64,000 nt of DNA, taken from Ilumatobacteraceae bacterium (GTDB lineage: Bacteria > Actinomycetota > Acidimicrobiia > Acidimicrobiales > Ilumatobacteraceae). The position numbers and the translations under genes are program-made. The stretch is from contig JAGYKR010000003.1 of the NCBI GenBank assembly GCA_018401375.1, positions 62,001 through 126,000 of the forward strand, written 5' to 3'. The notes beneath the pieces are model-generated. The model did no database searches and was not told the origin of the DNA. It saw nothing but the letters and a program-made list of their open reading frames with translations. Shown here in pieces: positions 33,220 through 42,279 of the stretch (its first letter is position 1; each line of letters opens with the position of its first letter).

Positions 33220-33674
33220 CCTCTGCCCACCCCAGTCCGATGATGTTTGACCCGGTCCGCATCACCCGACTCCACCTGCGCACATCAGAGGCCGTTGAGG
33301 CGCTGCTGCGGATCGACACACCTGATCCGGCTGCTGACCATGCGATCGCCTGTTGCCGGCGGATGTCGCTGACCCTGAGTGAGATGTGGCTCCCGATGCT
33401 GCGCGATGTGATGGACCTGCACTCGTTCTCCCACTACGAGACCGTGTTGCGGACCGATGCCGTCCCGACGTACAGCCACTATTCGCAACGGTTCGCATCC
33501 CGCTCGGCAGGTCGAGTGCGTTCCGTTGAGATGCGCCGTGAACGGGCCCGTCGCGCCGCCGAGAATTCTGCCTTGCTCCCGTGGCGTGACATCACGGGAT
33601 CAGCGTCCGATGATCAGTCTGACCTGGGACTTGGACCTGGGCTGAATTTCACGACCTGGAAACAGACGCCCTGA
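33216..33674 (+). CDS. Hypothetical protein
   Basis: A 152-residue protein I do not recognise. Residues about 1-75 look helical with heptad-like spacing (LHLRTSEAVEALLRI, MSLTLSEMWLPMLRDVMDL). Residues about 100-120 are strongly basic (RSAGRVRSVEMRRERARRAAE). No signal peptide or membrane segment. Its ATG overlaps the stop of the preceding small gene as ATGA, which argues that it is a real coupled gene. The C-terminal 20 residues may be altered, because the +1 frame continues in a protein-like way past the stop. Confidence 0.5.
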   Translation: MTSAHPSPMMFDPVRITRLHLRTSEAVEALLRIDTPDPAADHAIACCRRMSLTLSEMWLPMLRDVMDLHSFSHYETVLRTDAVPTYSHYSQRFASRSAGRVRSVEMRRERARRAAENSALLPWRDITGSASDDQSDLGLGPGLNFTTWKQTP

Positions 33675-34316
33675 ACTCCGAAGGGATCCAACGACTCACG
33701 TCCAAGACCCCAATGACGCAGTACCTATGGTCCAGGCTCATGCAATATCAACGGGCACTCACCGATCCGATGTGTTGCGACTCACAAGGCCGCATTACAA
33801 GAACGGGGTCGGAAAAGCGTACCTTCGAGGTTTTCCAATCGAGCGTACCTCGTGGAAAGCCTGCCTTCGATGATTCGGCTCACCACACCGCACTTGGGTC
33901 GCACCGCCACTTCAGGCACCTGAACAAGTTCGAAGAGTTGCGTAAACCAGCGGAGAAAACTTTGCGATCGTGCTCAACTTCTGTTGGAGGTCCGATGAAA
34001 ATGACCAGGCCCAGACAAACAGTTCCTGCATGGCGTCGCCACAAACCCTGTCCTACTCGCTCTTCTTGAGCCGCACCTCCACCTACTTGACAACAAGTCG
34101 ATTGCGCTTCTGGCCACAACCGTCCTTGACTACGACTCTCCAGTTCTGTCGCCAAAACATCTCAACACCCCACATGGAGTCAACGCCGCCGCTGCTCCGA
34201 TTCTGCGAGAGATCCTAAACAGAGAAGGAGGACACGGCGCGCTAGCTGCCTCCCCAGCAGCAACGGCCGTATTCATCGGCAAGTGGCTTCCACCGGAGCC
34301 GGGGTGTGCAGCAGCA
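33675..34316 (+). other. 642-bp region without an intact gene; remnants of coding sequence
   Basis: From about 34005 to 34316 the frame of the downstream gene is open and protein-like (FLHGVATNPVLLALLEPHLH, ALLATTVLDYD), but has no ATG, GTG or TTG and is closed upstream by two stops at 33996-34004. The part 33675-33995 is open only in frames with unlikely composition. I read this as the eroded 5' part of the gene at 34317. Confidence 0.5.
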
Positions 34317-35258
34317 ATGCGCGCAGCTCTCGATGCCGGATCCGCTCGGATGAAAGCAGGCCACTCGGATGCGCGCACTGAAATGGAACGTAAAGTTGAG
34401 CGATTTCAGTTCCTAGCCACGTTCAGCGAGACCGTGGGTAGTCAAAAACTCGAACCGAGTGTGATGCGGTATCTGGCTCTCACATTTGCACCGATCCTCA
34501 ATGATCTAGCTCCGTACCTCGACCGTGAACACCTAGTAGTCACAGTTAGCTCAGATGACTTCTCAGACTCCCGCACCATAATCATCGGCTTACGTCAGGA
34601 TGTCGCTGCGGCACTAGGGCGGATCATGACTGACGCCGGAAGCCAGTTGATCCTCGGGATCGCCGCCGGCCAGATCGTTTCAGAGCGGCCAGACACCGCC
34701 GCTCGTAATCTCCTCTCTACTAATCGAGACATAGACGCGATCCGATACATCCAAGCCGAGCTCTCTCTAGGTCAGCAAGTGCTCAACTTCCTCGCCGACA
34801 GCCGCGGGGCAGAGAACAAGCACCTGTCATTTGAACACGGAATATCTCTGGCACGAAAGAAAAACGTCATCAACCTCTTAACGATCCCCGTCTCTTTCGG
34901 TCCCCTACATATCAACTCATTGTCCAACATCGCTGCTCCGGCACTTCTCTCGGCTCTTGGAGCGGGTGAGCAGCCCGAGGTGCCGTCCTTCGGCCTTGAT
35001 TCGGACCTCGCAATCCTCCACACCGCTACGGCACTATGGATCCCGATCGATTACCCCGAACTACGCGAAAGGCTCGGTGTTGATGACGTCCCCGAAAAGG
35101 CTTGGCGAGAGCTTGAGGAACTGCTTGAGCACCTCGACGAATCATCCACCCCTGAAATGCGCACCGTAGCCATGAGCCAGATCACTGCCCATGTCCACAA
35201 CGACCCCTCCCTCCACGGCTACATCAACGCTATGCGGATCGGCAGTGGCGCCCTGTAA
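34317..35258 (+). CDS. Hypothetical protein, probably missing its N-terminal part
   Basis: A 313-residue protein from the first available ATG. I do not recognise a named domain. It is helical, with a weakly hydrophobic central segment (LTIPVSFGPLHINSLSNIAAPALLSAL, about residues 192-218) and an acidic C-terminal region (AWRELEELLEHLDESSTPEM). The layout recalls long proteins encoded with WXG100-type partners in actinobacteria, but this is only a resemblance. Codon choice (CTA, AGA, ATA, GGA) is less biased than in neighbouring genes. The same frame stays open for 300 bp upstream without a start codon. Confidence 0.6.
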   Translation: MRAALDAGSARMKAGHSDARTEMERKVERFQFLATFSETVGSQKLEPSVMRYLALTFAPILNDLAPYLDREHLVVTVSSDDFSDSRTIIIGLRQDVAAALGRIMTDAGSQLILGIAAGQIVSERPDTAARNLLSTNRDIDAIRYIQAELSLGQQVLNFLADSRGAENKHLSFEHGISLARKKNVINLLTIPVSFGPLHINSLSNIAAPALLSALGAGEQPEVPSFGLDSDLAILHTATALWIPIDYPELRERLGVDDVPEKAWRELEELLEHLDESSTPEMRTVAMSQITAHVHNDPSLHGYINAMRIGSGAL

Positions 35259-35280
35259 CGATCAACATCACGAACGTTCG

Positions 35281-35922
35281 CTAGTAGATGCCCGCTGGGG
35301 CCAAACCCTCCACCACTGTTCGCCCCATCAACCAGGCCAATCGTTGTGGTGGAGCGAGTTCGAGAGCCCGAGCCGGAAGACCTGTGAGACCCATCGGCTG
35401 GCGCGAATTCCAGAGCATTTCCATTAGCCGCAACTCACGTCGTAAATACTCTGAGGGCAGATCCTCGAATCCCATCCCGATGCCGAGGTCCACATGATGG
35501 ATCGCAACCTCGCGCCAACGCCGAAAAGGCAACTCATGGCAGGCCACCACCGCACCTGACACCAAAATGGCTGGGGCCTCCCAGTTCTCGTGGGCTGCCC
35601 ATCGTGACTCAAGGCGCCAAATGCTCATGCGGACATCGGTGATCAGAGCGTGACGCTCTCTTGTGGCACCGGCTTCGATCTCTGCACTGCGACCTTGCGC
35701 CCCACCCTCGTATTGACTCACACCGTCGAGCATGCGCACCACCGAATCGGCCTGCCGGGCGATGTGAGTCAGCAAATGTCCGACCGTCCATCCCGCCAAT
35801 GCCGTCGGTCGGGAGGGATCGAGATCATGCGACGCGGGGTCCAAACCATCCACATCGGCAAGCAGTCGCTGATGGGCGGCGGCTGCGCCCTCCACATCTC
35901 GGTTCAGCATTCGCTCGTCCAT
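35281..35922 (-). CDS. Maleylpyruvate isomerase-family (mycothiol-dependent type) protein
   Basis: A 213-residue protein. It has the family's N-terminal helix pair ending in TVGHLLTHIARQADS (metal His) and a second site in REVAIHHVDLGIGM. It is close to true maleylpyruvate isomerase and DinB-like mycothiol transferases in layout; the substrate is unknown. A longer in-frame start at 36327 exists, but the extension is antisense to the transporter gene and low in sense. TACGGT seven nt before the ATG at 35922 fixes the start. Confidence 0.85.
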   Translation of the reverse strand: MDERMLNRDVEGAAAAHQRLLADVDGLDPASHDLDPSRPTALAGWTVGHLLTHIARQADSVVRMLDGVSQYEGGAQGRSAEIEAGATRERHALITDVRMSIWRLESRWAAHENWEAPAILVSGAVVACHELPFRRWREVAIHHVDLGIGMGFEDLPSEYLRRELRLMEMLWNSRQPMGLTGLPARALELAPPQRLAWLMGRTVVEGLAPAGIY

Positions 35923-36009
35923 AACTGTGACCGTAACTCGCGTAGTCCCATCCCTGCAGAGATCTGCGAGTCTGAGCCGATGCCAGCGCAACGCCGGAGG
36001 CGATGACCG

Positions 36010-36900
36010 ATGTGGATCCTGTTGACCTTGATGGCGGCCACCTTCCAGATCCTGCGCACCTCCGGTCAGCATCGGCTCGCCTCCACTTTGTCCACTAACG
36101 CCGCCGGCTACGTGCGGTATCTGTATGCCGCACCGGTGGCGCTTGTGCTCAGTGCGGTGACCTTTGGAATTCTCGGCCACGAGATCCCTGACATCCCGGC
36201 CCGATTTTGGCTTGCAGTGGCCACCGCCGGGATCGCCCAAATCCTCGGGACACAAGCCCTTCTCAGTTCGTTCAAGCTCCGCAACTTCGCCTTGGGCACC
36301 GTCTACTCCAAGACCGAAGTGATTCAAGTCGCAGTCATTTCAATGGTGTTGCTCGGTGAACCATTGGCTCCCCTCGGCTGGCTGGGAGCGGCCATCTGTA
36401 CCTTTGGGGTGATCGCACTTGCGTCCAAAGGTGACCTCGGCTCGATCCTGTCTCGGGCTGCAGATCCCGCAGCACTGCGAGGAATCCTCGCCGGCGGACT
36501 CTTTGGTCTCACCGCCGTCTGTGTACGCGCCGCTACCCAATCCTTAGGTGATGCGCCCACGTGGGATCGGGCGGTGTTGACGCTCACCACGATGTTGACG
36601 ATCCAAGCCCTCGTTAACGGAACCCAGCTCGCAATCAATGACCGCACTCAACTGCGCGCCACGTTCATGATCTGGAGGTCTGCGATCACCCTTGGGCTCC
36701 TCAGCATCGGCGGGTCCATCGGCTGGACCTTGGCGATGACGCTCGAGAACGCCGCCAAGGTACGCACCCTCGGCCAAGTGGAGTTACTGATCGCATTTGC
36801 GATCGCCCGGATCTCTCTCGGAGAACGCCACAGCACCCGGGACTACGCTGCCACCGCATTAGTCAGCGCAGGGATCGTGATCGTGGCCGTACTTGGCTGA
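36010..36900 (+). CDS. EamA/DMT-family transporter
   Basis: A 296-residue membrane protein with about ten hydrophobic helices and two EamA repeats. The second half contains GWTLAMTLENAAKVRTLGQVELLIAF and an ER segment before the last helix, typical of the family. Substrate unknown. A GGAGG Shine-Dalgarno lies nine nt before the ATG, so unlike its divergent neighbour it is leadered. Confidence 0.88.
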   Translation: MWILLTLMAATFQILRTSGQHRLASTLSTNAAGYVRYLYAAPVALVLSAVTFGILGHEIPDIPARFWLAVATAGIAQILGTQALLSSFKLRNFALGTVYSKTEVIQVAVISMVLLGEPLAPLGWLGAAICTFGVIALASKGDLGSILSRAADPAALRGILAGGLFGLTAVCVRAATQSLGDAPTWDRAVLTLTTMLTIQALVNGTQLAINDRTQLRATFMIWRSAITLGLLSIGGSIGWTLAMTLENAAKVRTLGQVELLIAFAIARISLGERHSTRDYAATALVSAGIVIVAVLG

Positions 36901-36904
36901 GCCA

Positions 36905-36952
36905 GACTCAAATCTTCACGAACTCAAATCTTCACGAACTCAGATCCTCACG
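36905..36952. repeat. Tandem array 3 x 16 bp across the btuD stop codon
   Basis: Three copies of a unit like AACTCAAATCTTCACG. On the minus strand the last codons and the TGA of the ABC ATPase gene lie in the array, and the further copies repeat that gene end. The array begins 4 bp after the stop of the convergent transporter gene. Confidence 0.9.
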
Positions 36953-37717
36953 GCGTGGGATAACCACCACCGTGCCGTCGGGTTCACGATGCACCGTGAC
37001 CCTGACCCCATAAAACTCAGCCAAGGTGTCCGCCTGCAGCACCTGATCGGCGGGTCCCGATGCCACTACGTTGCCCTCATGGAGCAGACACAAGCGGTCT
37101 GAATACATCCCCGCCAAGGTCAGGTCGTGCATGGCCGAAATCACCGTCAGACCGTTCTCCCGACGCAGTCTGGCCACAAGTTCCAGAGCCTGTTGTTGAT
37201 GGCCGATATCGAGAGCACTCGTCGGTTCGTCTAACAGCAGCACCGGCGCCTCCGTGGCCAGCGCCCGAGCGATCACGAGCCTCTGCCGCTCTCCGCCACT
37301 TAAGGTACCTAGACGCCGGGAGCAAAACTGATCGAGATCCAATCGCTGCAGGATTGCGTCCACAATCTCGAGATCTTGGCGGGATTCGGTGGCGAAGTAA
37401 CCGATGTACGGTGAACGGCCGAGCAACACATATTCCGCCCCAGTCATGTCATCGGGCAGGAGAGGATCTTGGGGTACGTAGGCAACAAGTGCCGCCCGAC
37501 GAGCTCGGCCCCGACCCGATAACGACACCCCGTTGACCAGCACATCGCCCTGGGCCGCCACGATTCCCGCCACGGCTTGCAACAAAGAGGACTTTCCGGC
37601 ACCGTTGGGTCCGATCACGCCGAGCCACTCTCCCGAACGCACAGTCTCGGAGAACTCTCGAACTACCTCTTTACGCCCGTAGCGCACTGTCAGATCGCGA
37701 AGCTCAATCGAACTCAT
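36932..37717 (-). CDS. btuD: ABC transporter ATP-binding protein, cobalamin/siderophore type
   Basis: A 261-residue ATPase of the FecE/BtuD branch: Walker A GPNGAGKSS near residue 36, signature LSGGERQRL near 142, and Walker B VLLLDEPTSALD near 159. It couples ATP hydrolysis to the FecCD-type permease encoded upstream, with which it overlaps by four bases. The cobalamin riboswitch before the first gene of the set indicates a corrinoid substrate. Confidence 0.9.
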   Translation of the reverse strand: MSSIELRDLTVRYGRKEVVREFSETVRSGEWLGVIGPNGAGKSSLLQAVAGIVAAQGDVLVNGVSLSGRGRARRAALVAYVPQDPLLPDDMTGAEYVLLGRSPYIGYFATESRQDLEIVDAILQRLDLDQFCSRRLGTLSGGERQRLVIARALATEAPVLLLDEPTSALDIGHQQQALELVARLRRENGLTVISAMHDLTLAGMYSDRLCLLHEGNVVASGPADQVLQADTLAEFYGVRVTVHREPDGTVVVIPRREDLSS

Positions 37718-38796
37718 CGGGCCACCTGCCGGGTCCGCAACAAGATGATGAAGAACGGGGCGCCGAGGAAAGCAGTCACCACACCGATCGGGGTTTCAGC
37801 CGGATTGGTCAAGATCCGACCCGGTACATCGGCGAGGATCAAAAACGCTCCGCCGAATGCGAGGGTCAATGGGATCAACAAGCGGTAACTGGTTGCGCCA
37901 ATCAATCGCACCGCATGAGGAACCACGAGACCCACGAACCCGATCAGACCGCTGACCGCAACCGCAGCAGCTGTACCCAAAGTTGCGGCGATGACCACGA
38001 CGAGACGGATCCGTGCCACCGGTATCCCTAGTGTGGAAGCCTCTTCGTCTCCGACCCTCAACACATCGAGATGGCGTCGGTGCAACAGCAGCACGGCGGT
38101 GGATACCACCACATACGGGGTCACCATTTTGATGTCGGCCCACGTGGCCGTGGAAAGGCGTCCAAGGATCCAGCTGTAGACCTCGCGCACCACTTCGGAG
38201 TTGCGTTGCAGCAAAAATGTCTGCACCGCCGTGGTCAGTGACACCATCGCTACCCCGGCTAACACCAGGGTCACATTGGATTTCACTCCCCCAAAGGCCG
38301 ACCCAACGAGATAGGTCAACGCCACTGTGGCCAGCGCCATCACGAACGCCACAGTCGGTGCCGGATCTACCGGCCAACTCGCCGTGGCCTCGCGTCCCAC
38401 TGTGAACACGATCGTTGCCCCGAGCCCGGCTCCGGCTGCCGCACCCAGCAGATAGGGATCTACGAGAGGGTTGCGAAACACTCCTTGATAGCTGGCCCCA
38501 GCCACCGACAACATCGCCCCGACGATTCCCGCTAGTACAACTCGCGGCATGCGGATCTGCCAGATGATGTTCCATTCGGACTCGGTGACCCCGGAGTTGA
38601 TCGCAATCAGCGGGAGCCGATCGAGTAAGGCGAGAGGCACCCGCCACCAGGTCGGGCCCGCTGGCCCGATCATCGAACCGAGCAACACGGCGCCGATCAC
38701 CATGAGCACAGCGACCACACCAAGCCCGATCGGGGACCGACCGGTGGGGGCATTAGAGGTGGGGTGAGGGCGCTGCATTGTGGTTCCTGATTTCAC
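37714..38796 (-). CDS. btuC: FecCD/BtuC-type permease, cobalamin uptake
   Basis: A 360-residue protein with about ten membrane helices. FecCD-family landmarks are RMPRVVLAGIVGAMLSVAGASYQGVFRNPLVDPYLLG in the first third, GEEASTLGI-like DEEASTLGIPVARI before the last third, and IGFVGLVVPHAVR (the ATPase-contact loop). It forms the homodimeric channel of the importer. It lies between the substrate-binding and ATPase genes, on the same strand. Confidence 0.93.
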   Translation of the reverse strand: MKSGTTMQRPHPTSNAPTGRSPIGLGVVAVLMVIGAVLLGSMIGPAGPTWWRVPLALLDRLPLIAINSGVTESEWNIIWQIRMPRVVLAGIVGAMLSVAGASYQGVFRNPLVDPYLLGAAAGAGLGATIVFTVGREATASWPVDPAPTVAFVMALATVALTYLVGSAFGGVKSNVTLVLAGVAMVSLTTAVQTFLLQRNSEVVREVYSWILGRLSTATWADIKMVTPYVVVSTAVLLLHRRHLDVLRVGDEEASTLGIPVARIRLVVVIAATLGTAAAVAVSGLIGFVGLVVPHAVRLIGATSYRLLIPLTLAFGGAFLILADVPGRILTNPAETPIGVVTAFLGAPFFIILLRTRQVAR

Positions 38797-38840
38797 GGAT
38801 CTGTGTTTTCGTCAACGTTGCTGTATCGGGTCATCGGCGG

Positions 38841-39731
38841 CTAGTCCCCGGCGGTGGCCAACAGATCAGTGACCGCAGCGGCCACAGAAGCGAAGTACTC
38901 AACGATCCGCGGGCCCCAACGTGAAGCGACGTCATCATCCATCTCAAGCACGCGGCCGCCCTGGACAGCCGACATCGCTGCCCACCCGGGGCGGGCGCCA
39001 GCGGTTGCTGCGGTCTCCCGGCAGTATTTGGTGCAGGCCAAAAAGATCAGGTCAGGATCGGCGGCGATAATGAACTCGGCGTTCAGTTGCGGGTATTGCC
39101 CACCCGCACCGGCTGCCGCATCGGCAACTGAGGTCATGCCGAGTTGGGCGTACACGTACCCGATGAAGGTGTCAGAGGTGATCGAGAAATAGGTCGGATC
39201 TAGCTCGTGGTAGTAGGTCAGACTCGGTGCGTCAGCGGGAAGTGAATCACGGATCTGGGTGATCTCCTGGCGCATCTCTCCGGCCACGAAAATGGCGTTC
39301 TCCAGATTCCCGGTCAGCGCTCCAAGCTCTTCGAGCTGGGCGTAAATGCCCTCAAAGTCATTGACCGCCGGACCACTCCAATGCGCGATGTTCAACGCAT
39401 CCAACTGGGCCAGTAACGCCGGATTAGTGCCTTCGGTGACAACGAGGTCGGGGGAATAACCAGCGATCGCTTCCACGTTGGGCTCAAAACCCGAGAGGTC
39501 GGTCAGTTTGTCGGCGGCCTCAGGTGGATAGTTGGAGAAAGCGTCAACCGCAATCACTTGATCTCCGGCACCGATTGCGTAGAGCATCTCGGTGTGGGTT
39601 GGCGAGAGCGAAATGATCCTTGTCGGGAACACCTGCGGATCAGACTCAGCGGGATCTTGAGAGTCGGAACACGCCGACATCATCAGGATTACAGCGCCGG
39701 CCACCAGTCCAGCGACGAGGGACTTCTTCAT
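38841..39731 (-). CDS. btuF: Cobalamin-type ABC transporter substrate-binding lipoprotein
   Basis: A 296-residue lipoprotein from the ATG at 39731, which has GGAGGAAT seven nt upstream; a start ten codons earlier would swallow this site. The signal segment ends at lipobox MSAC (Cys about 20). The BtuF-like fold is evident from TRIISLSPTHTEMLYAIGAGDQVIAVD and the paired lobe motif NAEFIIAADPDLIFLA. It captures corrinoid outside the membrane for BtuC/BtuD. A cobalamin riboswitch precedes it. Confidence 0.92.
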   Translation of the reverse strand: MKKSLVAGLVAGAVILMMSACSDSQDPAESDPQVFPTRIISLSPTHTEMLYAIGAGDQVIAVDAFSNYPPEAADKLTDLSGFEPNVEAIAGYSPDLVVTEGTNPALLAQLDALNIAHWSGPAVNDFEGIYAQLEELGALTGNLENAIFVAGEMRQEITQIRDSLPADAPSLTYYHELDPTYFSITSDTFIGYVYAQLGMTSVADAAAGAGGQYPQLNAEFIIAADPDLIFLACTKYCRETAATAGARPGWAAMSAVQGGRVLEMDDDVASRWGPRIVEYFASVAAAVTDLLATAGD

Positions 39732-39814
39732 TACGGATTCCTCCAGTGAAATGGAGGACAAGTCAGGTCACCGGCCATACGGCCTGCGAACCACCCTTGC
39801 CTCGAGGGTTTGGT

Positions 39815-39965
39815 AACGCCCGCTGACTCAGGCGACCGGACTTGCCGTGGGAACGGCTCCACCTCGTGGGGCTGCTCAACGGACCACCGTTGCGGGACAG
39901 TGCCGGAATCTCACCGGACTTCGCTGATGTCTGCGACCACCGCACTGTACATGGGTCGCTCGTCC
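39815..39965 (-). promoter_or_regulatory. Cobalamin riboswitch (approximate limits)
   Basis: On the minus strand the B12-box consensus appears in order: CCGGTGAGATTCCGGCACTG with CCCGCAACGGT (39888-39918), and later CGCCTGAGTCAGCGGG (about 39819-39834). It lies 85 bp upstream of btuF, with further stem-forming sequence (AGGCCGTATGGCCGG) between aptamer and Shine-Dalgarno. Exact ends are estimated. Confidence 0.92.
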
Positions 39966-40017
39966 CGTCAACGAATTCCTCCGAGCCGACTACGGCAAAC
40001 TTCGTATTGCTCTGTCT

Positions 40018-40596
40018 ATGCTCACCACGATGACCCAAGACCCCTTGACCGACGATCCGCGCCCCGATGGCCTGCGGTCCGCCCCCTCGCTGGTGCTGAT
40101 CAACACCGGGAATGGCAAAGGCAAAAGCTCCTCAGCTTTTGGGGTGATGCTGCGTGCTCTCGCGGTGGACTGGCCCGTAGCTGTGGTGCAGTTCATCAAA
40201 AGCGGAGACTGGAAAGTGGGCGAGGAGTCCATGGGTCGCAAGCTCGGAGTGGACTGGTACGCCTTTGGTGACGGGTTCACCTGGGATTCAGACAATCTTG
40301 AGACCGACAAGGCCCATGCGGCTTCCGGATGGAACCACGCTGCTGCCCTGATCGCGTCCGGCGAACACCGTCTGATCATCTTGGATGAACTGACCTATCT
40401 GTGCACTTGGGGTTGGCTCGACGTCCAAAAAGTCGTGACTGCGATCGCCGAACGCCCCGAACACGTCAACATCGTGATCACCGGTCGGGATGCGCCCGCT
40501 GAACTGATTGCTGTGGCCGACACGGTGACCGAGATGACCGAGATCAAACACGCATACCAGCAGGGCATCCGCGCCAAGCGCGGCATCGACTACTGA
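40018..40596 (+). CDS. cobO: Cob(I)alamin / cob(I)yrinate a,c-diamide adenosyltransferase CobO
   Basis: A 192-residue CobA/CobO-type adenosyltransferase that attaches the 5'-deoxyadenosyl ligand to cobalt. The P-loop INTGNGKGKSS is at about residues 26-36; VVQFIKSGDWKVGEE, LIILDELTY and ITGRDAP are typical. Starts at 40018 or 40030 are both possible; TATTGC seven nt before 40018 slightly favours that one. It is the first gene of a cobalamin completion set and is divergent from the B12 uptake operon. Confidence 0.94.
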   Translation: MLTTMTQDPLTDDPRPDGLRSAPSLVLINTGNGKGKSSSAFGVMLRALAVDWPVAVVQFIKSGDWKVGEESMGRKLGVDWYAFGDGFTWDSDNLETDKAHAASGWNHAAALIASGEHRLIILDELTYLCTWGWLDVQKVVTAIAERPEHVNIVITGRDAPAELIAVADTVTEMTEIKHAYQQGIRAKRGIDY

Positions 40597-40622
40597 TCCA
40601 AAGGTGTCTGATCCAAAGGTGT
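40593..40622. repeat. Tandem duplication 2 x 15 bp at the cobO stop codon
   Basis: CTGATCCAAAGGTGT occurs twice exactly; the first copy contains the cobO TGA. It lies in the gap before cobU. Confidence 0.92.
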
Positions 40623-40650
40623 TGGACCCGAGCGCTGCGGCGAACAACCG

Positions 40651-41241
40651 ATGCTGATCTTCATTCTTGGTGGGGCTCGCAGCGGCAAGAGCACCCTCGC
40701 CCTTGACCTCGCTCAACGCTGGGAAAGGTCGTACCTCCAGAGCCCGGGGGTCATGATGGTTGCTACCGCCCCCGAGATCCCCGGTGATGAAGACCTCGCG
40801 GCACGGATACGCGCCCATCAAAACGAACGACCAGCCCACTGGGCCACCTTGGAAGAACCCACAAATCTTCTCGGCGCCTTCGAGCGTACCGATACCTCCT
40901 CTGACGGCCGCTGTGTGATCGTCGACTGCCTGACGCTGTGGGTGAACAATCTGCTGTGGCGAGGAGACACCCCCGAACACATCATTTCAATCGCCACTCG
41001 CACCGCTCAGGCCGCTGCGACACGAGAGTCCCCTACGGTGGTGGTCTCCAATGAGGTGGGTCTCGGTATCCATCCGGCGAGCCCTGAGGGTCGCGAGTTT
41101 CGCGATCTCCTCGGCCGGGTGAACTCCATATGGGCTTCCCAAGCAGACCACAATTTCTTCTTGGTCGCCGGACAAATCCTCCATCTCTCCGATCCCTCGG
41201 AATCTGTGGCCAACCTGTTTGCGACCCCAAAGGAACTGTGA
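40651..41241 (+). CDS. cobU: Adenosylcobinamide kinase / guanylyltransferase CobU
   Basis: A 196-residue bifunctional enzyme that phosphorylates adenosylcobinamide and adds GMP in nucleotide-loop assembly. The P-loop GGARSGKST is at residues 7-15, VATAPE near 32, the RIRAHQNERPAHWATLEEP motif with the guanylylated His near 55, and VDCLTLWVNN and SNEVGLGIHP follow. It precedes cobT with a three-base gap. Confidence 0.95.
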   Translation: MLIFILGGARSGKSTLALDLAQRWERSYLQSPGVMMVATAPEIPGDEDLAARIRAHQNERPAHWATLEEPTNLLGAFERTDTSSDGRCVIVDCLTLWVNNLLWRGDTPEHIISIATRTAQAAATRESPTVVVSNEVGLGIHPASPEGREFRDLLGRVNSIWASQADHNFFLVAGQILHLSDPSESVANLFATPKEL

Positions 41242-41244
41242 TTC

Positions 41245-42276
41245 ATGGCTGCTGATCCGCTCACGTCGCCACCGGTCCACGATCTTTCGTGGTTGACCCG
41301 TTCTCTCCAACATCTTCCAGCCCGTGATGAGATTGCCGCCGCCTCGGTCCATGAGCGAGCCGCCGACATCCTGCGGCCGAGTGGGGCATTGCGCTGGTTG
41401 GATGAGATCGCCGAGTGGATCGCCGGATGGCATCACCAACCACTTCCCGAGGTCCGACGTCCCTTCGGTTTGATCTTCGCTGCTGATCACGGCATCGCAG
41501 CAGCCACCAAGGTCAGCGCCTACCCAACAGGGGTAACTCAGGCCATGCTTGAGGCCTATCGGGCGGGGCGCTCCACGATTACCGCTTTCGCGCAGATCGC
41601 CGGAGCCGAAGTGGAAGCGATCGATGTGGGGGTGGGCGACCCCACGGGTGACATCCGTGTAGAACCAGCGTTATCTCTGGACCGCTTTAATGATGTGGTC
41701 GATATCGCCGTCACCGCAGTCAACGCCCTCGACACCGACCTCCTGATCCTCGGCGAGATGGGGATCGGTAACACCACTCCCTCTGCGGCGGTGGCGGCCG
41801 CTTTGGCTGGTGGGGAGACCGCAGCGTGGGTGGGCCGCGGCACCGGCATCGATGATGAAGGTCTCGCGCGCAAGCGGGAGGCCGTGCAGGCTGCGGTGCG
41901 CCGGATCGCCGGCATCACCGAACCACTCGAGGTACTTCGCGAAGTGGGTGGAGCCGAACTCGTGGCCATCGCCGCAGCTGTGGTGGCGGCCAGAATGCGC
42001 TCCATTCCCGTGGTTCTCGATGGCTACGTGGTGACCGCAGCAGCGATGCCGCTCGCGATGATCACCCCCGGGGCGCTCGACCACTGCATGGTCGGTCACT
42101 GCTCGGCCGAGCCGGGCCACCGAAAGCTTCTCGAACGTCTCGATAAGCGTCCGCTCCTCGATCTCGACATGCGCCTCGGTGAGGGCAGTGGGGCGATGGC
42201 CGCAGTCCCGTTAATCGCTATGGCCTGCGCTGGTATCACCCGTGTCCCCACCTTTGGTGAATGGTTTGGCGAGTGA
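41245..42276 (+). CDS. cobT: Nicotinate-nucleotide-dimethylbenzimidazole phosphoribosyltransferase CobT
   Basis: A 343-residue enzyme that activates the lower ligand of cobalamin. Recognisable blocks are FAADHGIAAATKVSAYP, the product-binding GEMGIGNTTPSAAVAAAL, VGRGTGIDDEGLARK, and the C-terminal LDLDMRLGEGSGAMAAVPL with the conserved catalytic Glu. Starts and stops are tightly packed with cobU and cobS, giving a cobU-cobT-cobS transcription unit. Confidence 0.96.
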   Translation: MAADPLTSPPVHDLSWLTRSLQHLPARDEIAAASVHERAADILRPSGALRWLDEIAEWIAGWHHQPLPEVRRPFGLIFAADHGIAAATKVSAYPTGVTQAMLEAYRAGRSTITAFAQIAGAEVEAIDVGVGDPTGDIRVEPALSLDRFNDVVDIAVTAVNALDTDLLILGEMGIGNTTPSAAVAAALAGGETAAWVGRGTGIDDEGLARKREAVQAAVRRIAGITEPLEVLREVGGAELVAIAAAVVAARMRSIPVVLDGYVVTAAAMPLAMITPGALDHCMVGHCSAEPGHRKLLERLDKRPLLDLDMRLGEGSGAMAAVPLIAMACAGITRVPTFGEWFGE

Positions 42277-42279
42277 CAC

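Noticed and set aside
35923-36327. N-terminal extension of the mycothiol-type gene
   Set aside because: Lies antisense to the DMT transporter, lacks any family similarity, and the TACGGT box sits before the ATG at 35922.
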